Assembly (NCBI RefSeq): GCF_009557615.1
Contig: NZ_CP045652.1
Span: 620,001 to 684,000 of the forward strand
DNA length: 64,000 nt
From: Sphingobacteruim zhuxiongii
GTDB taxonomy: Bacteria > Bacteroidota > Bacteroidia > Sphingobacteriales > Sphingobacteriaceae
Reading direction: 5' to 3'
Shown: positions 25,777-34,985 of the stretch, piece after piece
Layout of the letters: each line of letters opens with the position of its first letter
Position numbering within the stretch: the first letter of the stretch is position 1
Translations under genes and position numbers: made by a program
Notes under the pieces: model-generated
Told to the model about the DNA's origin: nothing
What the model saw: the letters and a program-made list of their open reading frames with translations, nothing else
The model's database searches: none

Positions 25777-26748
25777 CTATTTTACCCAGCCTTTTTCAAT
25801 CACTTCCTTCGCATGGTAAGTTAGGATTGACGTTGCTCCGGCGCGTTTAAAGCTCATTAAGGTCTCTAAAATTACTTGTTCATTTAACCAACCATTTGCA
25901 ATTGCGGCTTTTAACATAGCGTATTCGCCTGATACGTTATAGGCTGCGATTGGTAAATCAAAGTTGTCGTTAAGTAATTTGATTATATCAAGATAAGGAA
26001 GTCCAGGTTTAACCATTAAAAAGTCAGCACCTTCTTGCATATCTAATTGCGCTTCGATTAATGCTTCTCGACTATTTGCAGGATTCATTTGATAAGTTTT
26101 TTTATCACCTTTCTTCGGCGCGGAGCCTAATGCATCTCTAAATGGTCCATAATATGCGGAAGCATATTTTGCAGTGTACGACATCAATGAAACATTGGTG
26201 AAGCCATTGTTATCCAAGACTTCACGAAGGTAGCCAATGCGGCCATCCATCATGTCAGAAGGAGCAATGATATCAGCGCCAGATTGCGCATGAGCAAGTG
26301 CCATCTTTCCGAGAACTTCTAAGGTTTCATCGTTTAGAATCTCACCATTCTCGACAATACCGTCGTGACCATCCGAGCTATAAGGATCCATAGCAACATC
26401 TGTTACGATACAAGCTTCAGGGAATCTTTGTTTTACCGCCTCGATAGCACGCAAGTACAAAGTTCCTTTACGGTAGCTTTCCGTGGCATATTTATCTTTT
26501 AAAGACTCCTCAACGGCTGGAAATAAATCAAAGGCTTTTAGGCCAAGGTTCATACAGCTTTCCACTTCGCGAAGCAAATTATCGACAGAATAGCGGTAAA
26601 TTCCAGGCATAGAGGATACTTCAACCTTTTGGTTTTCTCCATCTACAATAAACAAGGGGAAAATCAAGTTAGCAGCGAATAAGTGATTCTCTTGAATCAT
26701 ATCTCTAACGACTGCTGATTTTCTGTTTCTTCTAGGACGGTGTAACAT
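25777..26748 (-). CDS. hemB: Delta-aminolevulinic acid dehydratase (porphobilinogen synthase)
   Basis: HemB condenses two 5-aminolevulinate molecules to porphobilinogen. The 323-residue protein has the two Schiff-base lysines in SYTAKYASAYYGPFRDA (near 197) and MVKPGLPYLD (near 250). In the metal-site stretch DVAMDPYSSDGHDG (near 119-132) aspartates and alanine stand where zinc-type enzymes have cysteines, so this is the magnesium-dependent type. It follows hemCD after 49 bases containing a GC-rich palindrome. Confidence 0.97.
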   Translation of the reverse strand: MLHRPRRNRKSAVVRDMIQENHLFAANLIFPLFIVDGENQKVEVSSMPGIYRYSVDNLLREVESCMNLGLKAFDLFPAVEESLKDKYATESYRKGTLYLRAIEAVKQRFPEACIVTDVAMDPYSSDGHDGIVENGEILNDETLEVLGKMALAHAQSGADIIAPSDMMDGRIGYLREVLDNNGFTNVSLMSYTAKYASAYYGPFRDALGSAPKKGDKKTYQMNPANSREALIEAQLDMQEGADFLMVKPGLPYLDIIKLLNDNFDLPIAAYNVSGEYAMLKAAIANGWLNEQVILETLMSFKRAGATSILTYHAKEVIEKGWVK

Positions 26749-26766
26749 GATAATTAATTAATATGA

Positions 26767-26784
26767 AAGGGGGCATGCCCCCTT
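26767..26784 (-). terminator. GC-rich palindrome between hemCD and hemB
   Basis: AAGGGGGCATGCCCCCTT is an 18-base perfect palindrome that can fold as a 7-base-pair stem with a CATG loop. Only a weak, broken T-tract follows on the minus strand (CTTTCATATTAATT), so it may act as a partial terminator or RNA-stability element that lowers hemB expression relative to hemCD, if both are on one transcript. Confidence 0.45.
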
Positions 26785-26797
26785 ATATGTTATTGTT

Positions 26798-28384
26798 TTA
26801 ATAGTCTAATCCAAATATTGCTTCTGCCAATCCGATCTCATCAGGAGAGTAAGGAAGCGTGTATTTTAATCCCATTTCGGCAATTGCGCTTGCGGTACTG
26901 TTACCAATACAGATAATTTTCTGACCAGGGTCAACCAAGTTCTCTCGAAAGTAGGCCTCCACATTGCTTGGGCTAGTGAAAATTAGTACATCTGCGTTGC
27001 TCTTATCCACCTCTTCTTCGATTACCGTTTCGTAGATTGGCATATCGATGATTTTAGTGTTTTCGGTTAAAGCTTTACGAATCGTTTGCAACGAACCTTC
27101 CGCACGTGGAAATAAAACAGTTTGTCCATCTACCAATTTAGCAAATTCAGAACCAATACCATCCGTATTAATTCCTAAATGGTCTCCCGTGAAATCTGCT
27201 GTTCTATTAAATTTACGTAGGGTTTCTTCTGATCCTCTTCCCAATACAGCAATCTTTGTCTTCTTTAAAATTAAAGGATCCAATTTGAAGAAGTGCTCAA
27301 TGGCATTTCTACTATTGAAGAATATCCAGTCCGCACGTTTTAAAATAAAAGAATCTAATTTATTGATTGTTGGGAAAATACGTATTAATGAACGGTCGTC
27401 AACTTCAATGTTATGTTTCTTCAAAGAACGCGCTAAATAGGAGTTCTCGTCTAAATCACGAGTAATGAAAATAGACTTAGGAAGCTTTCTTTCTTTGTTG
27501 TATTTGGAGAAAATTTTCTCTGCCATTCCTTCTGAAGTCTCTGACTCTAGAAATACACGATCAGGGAAATCCTCATTATCATCAGCAATGGACGTCCAAG
27601 ATTGGAAAACACCATCTTTCTTACGACAGTAGCTTCCAAGTGGAGCATGGCATCCTGCATCGAATAAGTTTAATACTTTACGTTCTACAGCGATAGTCTC
27701 TGCTACATCAGCATCGTTTATGCCCTGAAGCGCATTAAACAACTCTTGGTCGTTTTCGCGAATCTGAATAGCTAAAACCCCTTGCGCTGGAGCAGGCACC
27801 AACATAATTGGTGATAATTCTTCAATATGAAAATCAGAAAGATCCATGTTAATACGACTAACACCTGCTTTCGCTAGCATGATCGCATCATATTTCTCAT
27901 CTCTCAATTTTTGAACGCGCGTTTGCAAATTACCACGTAAATCATCAAACTCTAAATCAGGACGTATAGATAAAAGTTGCGCTTTTCTACGGTTTGATGA
28001 AGTTCCGATTGTTGCAGCATGCTTAACAGAAAGACGTTTGCTAATATCCACACAATCTTTATGAATAATAAGTACCTCTGATGGATCTTCACGATCAGAT
28101 ACTGCAGCAATAATTAATCCTGGAGGATTTACCGTAGGAAGATCTTTATGCGAGTGTACTGCTAGGTCAATTTGTCCAGAAAGCAATTCCTCTTCTAATT
28201 CCTTAGTAAAGAATCCTTTGCCCTCTAGCTTATCCAAACGTAGATGTTGAATGATATCGCCTTGAGTTTTAATAATTTTTAGTTCGGCCTGAACACCAAT
28301 CTCTGCTAATCGGTCCTTCACAAAGTTAGCTTGCCATAATGCCAATTCACTGCCTCGGGTACCGATGGTAAGTTTTCTATTCAC
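26798..28384 (-). CDS. hemC-hemD: Fused hydroxymethylbilane synthase / uroporphyrinogen-III synthase (HemC-HemD)
   Basis: This single 528-residue protein carries two consecutive enzymes of tetrapyrrole synthesis. Residues 1-300 are HemC, which polymerises four porphobilinogens; TIGTRGSELALWQ is at the start and the dipyrromethane-cofactor cysteine is in AGCHAPLGSYC near 245. Residues about 305-528 are HemD, which closes and inverts the chain, recognised by the RSLKKHNIEV start, ADWIFFNSRNAIEHF and VLIFTSPSNVEAYF. I use the GTG at 28384 because MNRKLTIGTRGS is the usual HemC start; a TTG at 28390 adds two residues. Confidence 0.94.
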   Translation of the reverse strand: MNRKLTIGTRGSELALWQANFVKDRLAEIGVQAELKIIKTQGDIIQHLRLDKLEGKGFFTKELEEELLSGQIDLAVHSHKDLPTVNPPGLIIAAVSDREDPSEVLIIHKDCVDISKRLSVKHAATIGTSSNRRKAQLLSIRPDLEFDDLRGNLQTRVQKLRDEKYDAIMLAKAGVSRINMDLSDFHIEELSPIMLVPAPAQGVLAIQIRENDQELFNALQGINDADVAETIAVERKVLNLFDAGCHAPLGSYCRKKDGVFQSWTSIADDNEDFPDRVFLESETSEGMAEKIFSKYNKERKLPKSIFITRDLDENSYLARSLKKHNIEVDDRSLIRIFPTINKLDSFILKRADWIFFNSRNAIEHFFKLDPLILKKTKIAVLGRGSEETLRKFNRTADFTGDHLGINTDGIGSEFAKLVDGQTVLFPRAEGSLQTIRKALTENTKIIDMPIYETVIEEEVDKSNADVLIFTSPSNVEAYFRENLVDPGQKIICIGNSTASAIAEMGLKYTLPYSPDEIGLAEAIFGLDY

Positions 28385-28416
28385 GTTCAAAGATTTACAA
28401 ATGAATGATTCGGTTG

Positions 28417-28424
28417 CAAAGTTA
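28417..28424 (-). promoter_or_regulatory. -7 element (TAACTTTG) of hemCD
   Basis: An exact TAnnTTTG match 32 bases before the GTG of hemCD, in the 107-base gap after hemA. It suggests hemCD can be transcribed separately from hemA. Confidence 0.45.
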
Positions 28425-28491
28425 AGGAAAATAGGGTATTAGTTCCGCCCTTTTAATGTCAGAATACCGAATAATTTAAGAAATTTTAAGA

Positions 28492-29733
28492 CTAATTGCT
28501 CTCTGATTCTGCGGATTTTACTAAAATCTCCTTAGCCATTACCATAGGAACTTTGATGTATTTTTTCTCCATGTAATTTATGACCTTATTGAGAATCTCA
28601 CGAGCTTGTGGATCAAGTTGTTCTACTTCATTTGCAAACACCTCAGTCATCGCCATTGAACGGATTTCCTTGATCTTCTCAGGAACCTGTTTCATTGCAA
28701 CTTCAACACGACGTTGTTTCAATATGGGTAGGAACTCTTTAATATTTTGTGCGATAATTTCTTCAGCATTCTCCAATTCATCATATCGCTCTTGGATATT
28801 CTTCTCTGCGATTTGCTGTAAGCTACTCACTTCGATATATTGAATAGGATATTTTGCAATAACTGCTGCGTCAATATCATTAGGAACAGCTAAATCAACG
28901 ATTACTTTTCTATCATCTTCGCCATTTAGCAAAGAAGCGTATAGTTCTTCATTAATAATTGCCTCAGGCGCACCTGTGCAGGTAATCATAACGTCGAAAC
29001 CTTTTTTATAATCTTTCAATTCGCTCAATGGGAATGCTTGTCCTTGCAATTCTTTAGCTAAAGATTCTGCGTTGGCAACCGTTCTATTGAAGATAGTGAA
29101 ATTGCTGTACTTATGTTTTTTAAGGTATTTTGCTAAGTTCTGATTTGTTTCACCTGAACCGATAACCAGAATTCTTGGGTTTTCTGATAATTTAATCTCG
29201 CGAAGCTTCCTGTAGGCTAATGAAACAACCGAAATTGGGTTACGTGAAATATTGGTGTAAGTATAAACTTCTTTTGCTGTTTTTACTAAGCGATCCATCA
29301 TTAAACGAAGGAAGTCACCTGTAAAGCCCGCTGCTCTACAACGATCATACGCACGACGAATCTGTGCTAAAATCTCTTTCTCGCCAACAACTAAACTCTC
29401 TAAAGAACATGAAGTACGGAAAAGGTGGTTTAATGCATCTAAGCCTTGGTATCTATCTACCTGACCTAAATAGCATTGCATACGTTCGGCAGGAACACAG
29501 AAGTTCATCTTATCTAAGAACTGCACTACAAAATCATCATTTAGCTCATGCGCACCATAGAATACAAATTCAACTCGGTTACATGTACCGATGTAGAATA
29601 TTTCTGAAATGTCTAAACTATTTTTAAGGTTAATAAGGCGGCTATCCAACTCCTCATTGCATATAACCAAATTCCCCAAATCTTTTATATCGACATGTTT
29701 ATGGGTAAACGCTATAACTTTTAAATTCTTCAA
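28492..29733 (-). CDS. hemA: Glutamyl-tRNA reductase
   Basis: HemA reduces glutamyl-tRNA-Glu to glutamate-1-semialdehyde, the first committed step of tetrapyrrole synthesis by the C5 route. The 413-residue protein has the catalytic cysteine in YIGTCNRVEF near residue 50, the NADPH site in ILVIGSGETNQN near 188, and the C-terminal dimerisation helix from about 310. The start is a TTG at 29733; no ATG is available in front of the conserved N-terminus KNLKVIAFTHKHVDI. A TACATTTG promoter box lies at 29765-29772. It heads the hemA-hemCD-hemB cluster. Confidence 0.95.
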   Translation of the reverse strand: MKNLKVIAFTHKHVDIKDLGNLVICNEELDSRLINLKNSLDISEIFYIGTCNRVEFVFYGAHELNDDFVVQFLDKMNFCVPAERMQCYLGQVDRYQGLDALNHLFRTSCSLESLVVGEKEILAQIRRAYDRCRAAGFTGDFLRLMMDRLVKTAKEVYTYTNISRNPISVVSLAYRKLREIKLSENPRILVIGSGETNQNLAKYLKKHKYSNFTIFNRTVANAESLAKELQGQAFPLSELKDYKKGFDVMITCTGAPEAIINEELYASLLNGEDDRKVIVDLAVPNDIDAAVIAKYPIQYIEVSSLQQIAEKNIQERYDELENAEEIIAQNIKEFLPILKQRRVEVAMKQVPEKIKEIRSMAMTEVFANEVEQLDPQAREILNKVINYMEKKYIKVPMVMAKEILVKSAESESN

Positions 29734-29764
29734 AGCCTAATATTTCGCCAGTAATTTTGTTATG

Positions 29765-29772
29765 CAAATGTA
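29765..29772 (-). promoter_or_regulatory. -7 element (TACATTTG) of hemA
   Basis: An exact TAnnTTTG match on the minus strand, with TTTG further upstream at 16 and 23 bases as possible -33 elements. It lies 31 bases before the hemA TTG. The rest of the gap 29773-30065 shows no gene; a CATCTTTG box near 30044 may serve the plus-strand gene. Confidence 0.55.
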
Positions 29773-30065
29773 GACTAAAACATCCTGTCAAATGTCAAAA
29801 ATCTGTCAATACAGCGAATTTAGAACGATTATAAATAATGTTAAATAAATGTTAAAATACTGAAATAAAGCCTGTTAAAAAGATGCCGCTGGAAAAATGT
29901 GATTACAATCATAATGCTAAAGAATAATAAATGACTTATTTCACTGTTTAGGATAGCCCTTTCGGTATAAAAATACCAGCGTATAAGTTATTAATTCCAT
30001 AAAAGCCCCACTATTTTCGCTAGTAATTAATCTGTGAAATGCTCATCTTTGCTAAAATTTAGTTT

Positions 30066-30467
30066 ATGAAAGTTTTGCTAAAACCACTTGCTTTACTAGG
30101 ATTTATTGTTGTATTCCTTTCTTCAATATTCTGTCCCTTTTTAAATATTCCTTTGAAAAAAGACTGGAACCTCTACCAGGTTGATACGTCTCTTTTTCTA
30201 ATTACCATGGGTATTTTGGGGTTAACGGTATTATTATTCTTTATGCGAAAGTTGAGAGGCTTTCAGATCGCTAGCTACGTCCTTCTTGGCTGGATGATAT
30301 TGGCGCTTGGTGCCGTATATTTTCAGATCAATAATTATTTCGGGACAAAGTTAATTGATGGTTTAATTTCCAAAGCGGTAACAATGAGTTGGGGATGGCT
30401 TGTCATATTTGTGGGCGTTATCATGATTTGCTTTAGTGTGAGAACGATAGCAGAGAAGAAAGATTAA
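30066..30467 (+). CDS. Small four-span membrane protein of unknown function
   Basis: The 133-residue protein is almost entirely hydrophobic, with four likely membrane helices (about 6-26, 42-60, 68-88 and 105-125) and short charged loops, ending with the basic/acidic tail IAEKKD. No family is recognised. It converges with the mechanosensitive-channel gene. Confidence 0.6.
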   Translation: MKVLLKPLALLGFIVVFLSSIFCPFLNIPLKKDWNLYQVDTSLFLITMGILGLTVLLFFMRKLRGFQIASYVLLGWMILALGAVYFQINNYFGTKLIDGLISKAVTMSWGWLVIFVGVIMICFSVRTIAEKKD

Positions 30468-30539
30468 TACTATTTAGGCGTAAAGCCATATTCAATCTCT
30501 CCGTGATTGTTGAGTTGATTCGAAGGAGGGGGGAGCGCT

Positions 30540-32306
30540 TCATTTCTGGTTTAATACATGATAATTTGGCGAAAGGAGTTCAATGCCCACGTTTTGAAAC
30601 ACCTTTTGAATATTTTCTAGTAAACTGCTGTATATCGCTGCTTGAACATTTGCATTTCTTGTATAGGCATTAATTTGATAGGAGATATTAAAGTCGTTTA
30701 ACTGTGTCTGAAGAACGAAGGGTTCCGGTAACTCTTCAATGCCATCGCTAGCGAGTGCAGCAACAATTAGTAGTCTATATACTGTTTCCCACGGCACGTC
30801 ATAGCCAACAGTTACTACATAATGTATGATTAATCCTTTATTTTCCTGCTTCGTCTGATTCGAATAATTGATTGTACTGCTTGAAAGAACCATAGAATTG
30901 GGCACTGTAATTTCCTCATTCTTGCAGGTCTTTATTCTTGTGACGAGCATGGTCTTTTCTAGAACATCACCAACCGTATCTCCGATTTTTACGCGATCTC
31001 CTAATTGAAATGGCCGCATATAGGTAATGACCAGACCAGCCACAACATTGGCAATCGCATTCGAAGATCCTAAGGATACCAATACCCCAATGAATACGGT
31101 AATACCTTTAAATGCTGGAGAGCTCGAACCCGGTAGGTACGGGAATATCAATACCATCATAAAGGCATAGCATACGAATTGGACAATTTTAAAAGTAGGT
31201 AATGCCCATTCAGGATGAAAATCTCGAAAGTGAATATTCTCTCGTTGGATTTCTTGGAAGATATATCGAGCAATTCTGACGAGATATTTAAATAGAAAGA
31301 AGATTACAATGACTCGAAATAGATTGGGTAGATAATCAATAAAAGATCGAAGAATTGCGTTTAAAGGATTTGAAATTAATTTGATCAAAGTGCTTGTCCA
31401 AGCTTTTGTTTCTGGGAAAACACTAAATAATAGCGGAAGACTAAGGTAAACACTGAAAAATATAACGATAATTTTCAACAGCTTATTGAGGCGTATCAAT
31501 GCCTGTTCTACATGATTTGAACGTAATACTTTTACTTTTTGAAAAACCTTGCCATTCATAATATGGTCTTTGATAGTGGCAATATTACGTGCTGTAAATC
31601 CAAAAAATCTATTAATGAGCAGCAATAAGCTAGACGTTAACACGATAATAAGGATCACAAGGCCAATACGCTTTGTAATATTGAAGAGGCTGTATGCCTC
31701 CCGCTCTTTTTGGATAACTGCGCGAATGGATTCTACGTACGACTGAGCAAGTTCATCGGTGCTTTTGTCTTCCCAAATAGCGTCAAGTATACTAACAGAT
31801 ATGATATGTTCTTGCTGATTATAAATAATATCTCGTCCTTCCGCATTGACTTCGATGCTTAGTAGATTGGGGTCAAAGTTGTCAGCATCGTATAAGGCAT
31901 AAATCTTATTGGAGATTGCGGATGCCCGCTCTTGTGGTAGAAAGGAACCTATACGTGTATGTATATAGAAGAGTGTGTCTTTATGAAGTACAACCGGAAA
32001 TGCGGTATTTGAAAGTTTTAGCTTTTTTATCTTTTCCTTGAACTCGGCTTGTTGGAATGAGTCTGACGCTTGTTTAGCCTTAATTAAGGTGTCCCCTCGA
32101 TGGTTTTCATTGGAATTGAATTGTAGTTGCTTGAATGCATTCATCAAGTTTATATAGAAAATTGAATCATGTTCAATTCGGTTGCTGATTTCTTCCATCA
32201 GTAAACTTTTGTCTGAATGTTTTGTGTCGATCGTTGTTGTTTGTGCCCTTATAATTAATGGAAAGAAAAGTAGCGAAAGAGAAAGAGTGATGGTTGGTAA
32301 TCGCAT
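30540..32306 (-). CDS. Mechanosensitive ion channel of the MscS family
   Basis: The 588-residue protein has a signal peptide (MRLPTITLSLSLLFFPLIIRAQ), a periplasmic helical region to about 200, several membrane helices between about 215 and 440, and an MscS pore and beta domain recognised from NAIANVVAGLVITYMRPF, then LGDRVKIGDTVGDVLE near 455 and the SNQTKQENKGL region. It is twice the size of E. coli MscS, as in the MscK/YbdG-like groups with extra N-terminal domains. Such channels open under hypo-osmotic stress and release solutes. A TACATTTG box at 32328-32335 is its likely promoter. Confidence 0.88.
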   Translation of the reverse strand: MRLPTITLSLSLLFFPLIIRAQTTTIDTKHSDKSLLMEEISNRIEHDSIFYINLMNAFKQLQFNSNENHRGDTLIKAKQASDSFQQAEFKEKIKKLKLSNTAFPVVLHKDTLFYIHTRIGSFLPQERASAISNKIYALYDADNFDPNLLSIEVNAEGRDIIYNQQEHIISVSILDAIWEDKSTDELAQSYVESIRAVIQKEREAYSLFNITKRIGLVILIIVLTSSLLLLINRFFGFTARNIATIKDHIMNGKVFQKVKVLRSNHVEQALIRLNKLLKIIVIFFSVYLSLPLLFSVFPETKAWTSTLIKLISNPLNAILRSFIDYLPNLFRVIVIFFLFKYLVRIARYIFQEIQRENIHFRDFHPEWALPTFKIVQFVCYAFMMVLIFPYLPGSSSPAFKGITVFIGVLVSLGSSNAIANVVAGLVITYMRPFQLGDRVKIGDTVGDVLEKTMLVTRIKTCKNEEITVPNSMVLSSSTINYSNQTKQENKGLIIHYVVTVGYDVPWETVYRLLIVAALASDGIEELPEPFVLQTQLNDFNISYQINAYTRNANVQAAIYSSLLENIQKVFQNVGIELLSPNYHVLNQK

Positions 32307-32327
32307 TGTTTTTGTAATCGTAAATTA

Positions 32328-32335
32328 CAAATGTA
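32328..32335 (-). promoter_or_regulatory. -7 element (TACATTTG) of the MscS-family gene
   Basis: An exact TAnnTTTG match on the minus strand 21 bases upstream of the ATG at 32306. The remainder of the 305-base gap up to 32611 contains only the inverted repeat at 32485-32581. Confidence 0.5.
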
Positions 32336-32484
32336 GCGATTTAATATCGTTTTAGGATATATAATACCGTAATAATAAAATATCATGTCTTTTTGTGAAC
32401 AATCAAAAGACTTCTGCAGCGATTATTTGATTGTTTGAAAGATGCATTTTATATGCATGTGTACGGGGAGGTGTCACTAAATAG

Positions 32485-32581
32485 ATTTTCGAATCATTGA
32501 CTTCATGGTTCACAACGAGTCTACATCAGACTTATCCTTTTCGACAAGCGAGCGCTTGCTGAAATCAAATGATTCGAAAAT
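32485..32581. repeat. 97-base inverted-repeat element
   Basis: ATTTTCGAATCATT (32485-32498) is repeated in perfect inverted form as AATGATTCGAAAAT (32568-32581), and the match extends imperfectly inward by about eight more bases (GACTTCA versus TGATTTCA). Inside lies a second small hairpin, CAAGCG/CGCTTG at 32545-32558. It sits directly downstream of the DUF2027 gene on its coding strand and so may be a 3'-end structure or a small mobile (MITE-like) relic. Confidence 0.5.
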
Positions 32582-32611
32582 TATATCTTTTTTACAAATT
32601 ACGATAAAGCT

Positions 32612-33250
32612 CTATTTTGGTCGATGAGAAATAAAATGGGCCTTTAATTTATCTAGACCTATATTTTCTTCAATCTTATCCAATTCATACAACCAAGCTT
32701 TATCGGGCAGTACCTCTGAGCGTTCCTTTGAATTGATCAAATCTAAAGCTTTCACTTTAATGGTCTTTTCAATAGGTGGAACTTCATTATGCTGTCTTCT
32801 TGAAGTACGAAGAATTTGAAACTCTAGATTTGGCCATTTATTAATATTTGCAAAGTTGGCGGTATAAATTTGATTATACTCGCGTGCAGGTATTACATTA
32901 TTGTATATCCCCGTGCACTTATTTCCGATTACTTCCTTTACCGCGACCAACAACTCATAACTCGTCTCATTCGCAATAAAGAATTTGACTAATCCGTCTT
33001 TCTGTTCGCCAGTTAAGGCAAGGAAAATTCCTTTTTCGATAAACTTCGCTGTCAAATTAACCTGCTGAGGCTCTTCATCTTCTTCCATACGCATGTTACC
33101 ATGCACCAAAGTGATCTTATCCTGCATTACCGGAATTTCAAATCCCGTATCATCTGTTACTCCTACTAGACCGTTCGCTAGAAAAGAAGTAATGTGCCCT
33201 TCGATAGGTTCGTCAACAAACCTAACTAAATCTCCTATTTTAAAATTCAT
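32612..33250 (-). CDS. DUF2027-type protein lacking a C-terminal Smr domain
   Basis: The 212-residue protein begins with the SH3-like KIGDLVRFVDEPIEGHIT and GFEIPVM segment typical of the DUF2027 proteins of Bacteroidota, followed by a beta-rich middle domain (about 60-170). As I know the family, such proteins run to about 340-370 residues and end in an Smr nuclease-like domain; here the frame stops at HFISHRPK. After the TAG the same frame stays open for another 33 codons without Smr features. The start ATG overlaps the stop of the interrupted aminotransferase gene (ATGA), so translation was coupled. Function unknown. Confidence 0.65.
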   Translation of the reverse strand: MNFKIGDLVRFVDEPIEGHITSFLANGLVGVTDDTGFEIPVMQDKITLVHGNMRMEEDEEPQQVNLTAKFIEKGIFLALTGEQKDGLVKFFIANETSYELLVAVKEVIGNKCTGIYNNVIPAREYNQIYTANFANINKWPNLEFQILRTSRRQHNEVPPIEKTIKVKALDLINSKERSEVLPDKAWLYELDKIEENIGLDKLKAHFISHRPK

Positions 33251-34326
33251 CTCAATTTATCTATAGTCGCAATTAATCTATGTATATCGGAAAGTTCATT
33301 ATATAAATGAATTCCAATTCGAATGCCTGTTCCACGTGGGAAACATTTAATACCCGCGGCCACTAGTTCTGGGTATAGAGACTGGTCAATCTGGATATTG
33401 ATCAATGCCGATCGTACTTGACGGGCGGCGATCTCAGGTAATAGGAGTCCGCGATCTTCCAATAATTTGTAGGCTTCGTCGCTAAGAACTTCAATATGTT
33501 TAGCAATTTACTCAAACCCTAATTCTTCAAATAAACTTAAAGATTCACGTAGTGTTCCTTGGCTTACGGTGTCTACATGTCCAGGTTCAAAAAACGTGTC
33601 TAGCACACTTTTTGTTTTCCAGAAATCAGCAGTCGGCTTTGGAATAGAGACGAGCAGCTGATCCAGTAGCGCTTGAAACGTTTTATTTATCAATAAAAAA
33701 CCATTGCCGAAGCCCGCACATAACCACTTGTATCCACTACATGCTAAAGCATCGATCCCTGAATCCGTAAAGGAGAAGTTTTCAGTTCCTAAATATTGGG
33801 ACCCATCGGCAAGAATCAATAGATCTGGGAATTGTTGTTTTAATCGCTTAAAAAAACTAGGGTCAACCTTTAGGCCACTGATGTATTGAACAATACTGAT
33901 CACTAAAACATTTGTATGTTTTTCGTGTAGTGCTGCAATAATGTTTTCCTCAATTTGATGATCTGCTTTTACCGTATGGTACGAAAGATTGCGCGTAATT
34001 ATAGGGTGCAGGATTGAAGGATATTCACCTTCGATAGCCAAGTAATTGTAATCTCGCGGTAAACGGTCAATTAATGTAGAATACGCAAAAGAGAAATTTG
34101 GCGTCAAATAGATTTTGTGCCCCTCTGCATGAAACACGCGCGCAATGGTTTCCTTAACCGTTGCTAAGAATGAAGCTTGCTGATCACGTAAGTCGGTTTC
34201 AACTAGGAAAAACTGCTGCTCCCAATCACGGCGCCATTGAAGGCTACGTTTTGAGATCAATCCATTTCCCGAACTGTTCAGATAGCAGATTTCCTGTGAT
34301 AAGTTAAAGTGTTCGCTGAAAGTCAT
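33247..34326 (-). pseudogene. Class V aminotransferase interrupted by an in-frame stop
   Basis: Read in one frame, 34326 to 33247 encodes a PLP-dependent class V aminotransferase (cysteine-desulfurase-like fold) of about 359 codons. The first 272 residues hold the substrate and cofactor region with ILADGSQYLG near 170 and the PLP lysine in SGYKWLCAGFG near 195-205. Codon 273 is TAA (33508-33510). The same frame then continues through IAKHIEVLSDEAYKLLEDRG to a normal C-terminal domain (about 86 residues, FPRGTGIRIGIHLYN). No frameshift is needed, only one base change such as GAA or CAA to TAA. The 5' end overlaps the aat stop by 23 bases. It is probably inactive, unless the stop is a sequencing error. 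Confidence 0.85.
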
Positions 34327-34972
34327 GCGCTTTGATTTTTTGTTGTTGAATAATTGCTAAAAACTCCGCTTGGGGTATTAGTTTTGCACCCATGCTTTCT
34401 AGATGATCAGAATGTACTTGACAGTCAATCATTTCGAGATCAAATTCCTGAGCTAAACTAATTAAGGCAATTTTAGAGGCGTTTGAGGTCTTAGAAAACA
34501 TACTTTCACCGCCAAATACCTTCCCAACTTGAACTCCGTATAGTCCGCCAACTAATTGGTTTTCCTCCCAAACTTCAATGCTATGCGCGTATCCTTGATG
34601 ATGTAAGGATATATAAGATTCCTTCATCTCCGGTAATATCCAAGTACCCTGTTGTCCATCGCGCGAAATACGTGCGCACTGTTCTATCACTTGTGGAAAT
34701 GCCTCATTAACGCTTACTCGGAATCTTTTAGAACGGATGAGCTGACGCATACTCTTGGAAATCTTTATCGCGCCCTTCGGAATAACAAAACGTTCATGAG
34801 GGGAATACCATAATATGGGCGTATCCTCGTCATACCATGGGAATATTCCATTTTGATAAGCAAGCAGGAGACGTTCTTCCTTTAAGTCGGCTCCAATGGC
34901 CAGCAAGCCATCTTCATCCGCTAGGCGAGGATGTGGGAAAGCTAATTGAGCTTCATCCAGTAAATATGGCAT
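34304..34972 (-). CDS. aat: Leucyl/phenylalanyl-tRNA-protein transferase
   Basis: Aat adds Leu or Phe from aminoacyl-tRNA to the N-terminal Lys or Arg of proteins, marking them for ClpAP by the N-degron pathway. The 222-residue protein shows the family blocks FPHPRLADEDGLLAIGADL near 11-29, GIFPWY near 41, ILWYSPHERFVI near 52, and GGLYGVQVGKVFGGESMFS near 146. It lies between rbfA (13 bases upstream) and the aminotransferase. Confidence 0.95.
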   Translation of the reverse strand: MPYLLDEAQLAFPHPRLADEDGLLAIGADLKEERLLLAYQNGIFPWYDEDTPILWYSPHERFVIPKGAIKISKSMRQLIRSKRFRVSVNEAFPQVIEQCARISRDGQQGTWILPEMKESYISLHHQGYAHSIEVWEENQLVGGLYGVQVGKVFGGESMFSKTSNASKIALISLAQEFDLEMIDCQVHSDHLESMGAKLIPQAEFLAIIQQQKIKAHDFQRTL

Positions 34973-34985
34973 GCTTTATAAACGA

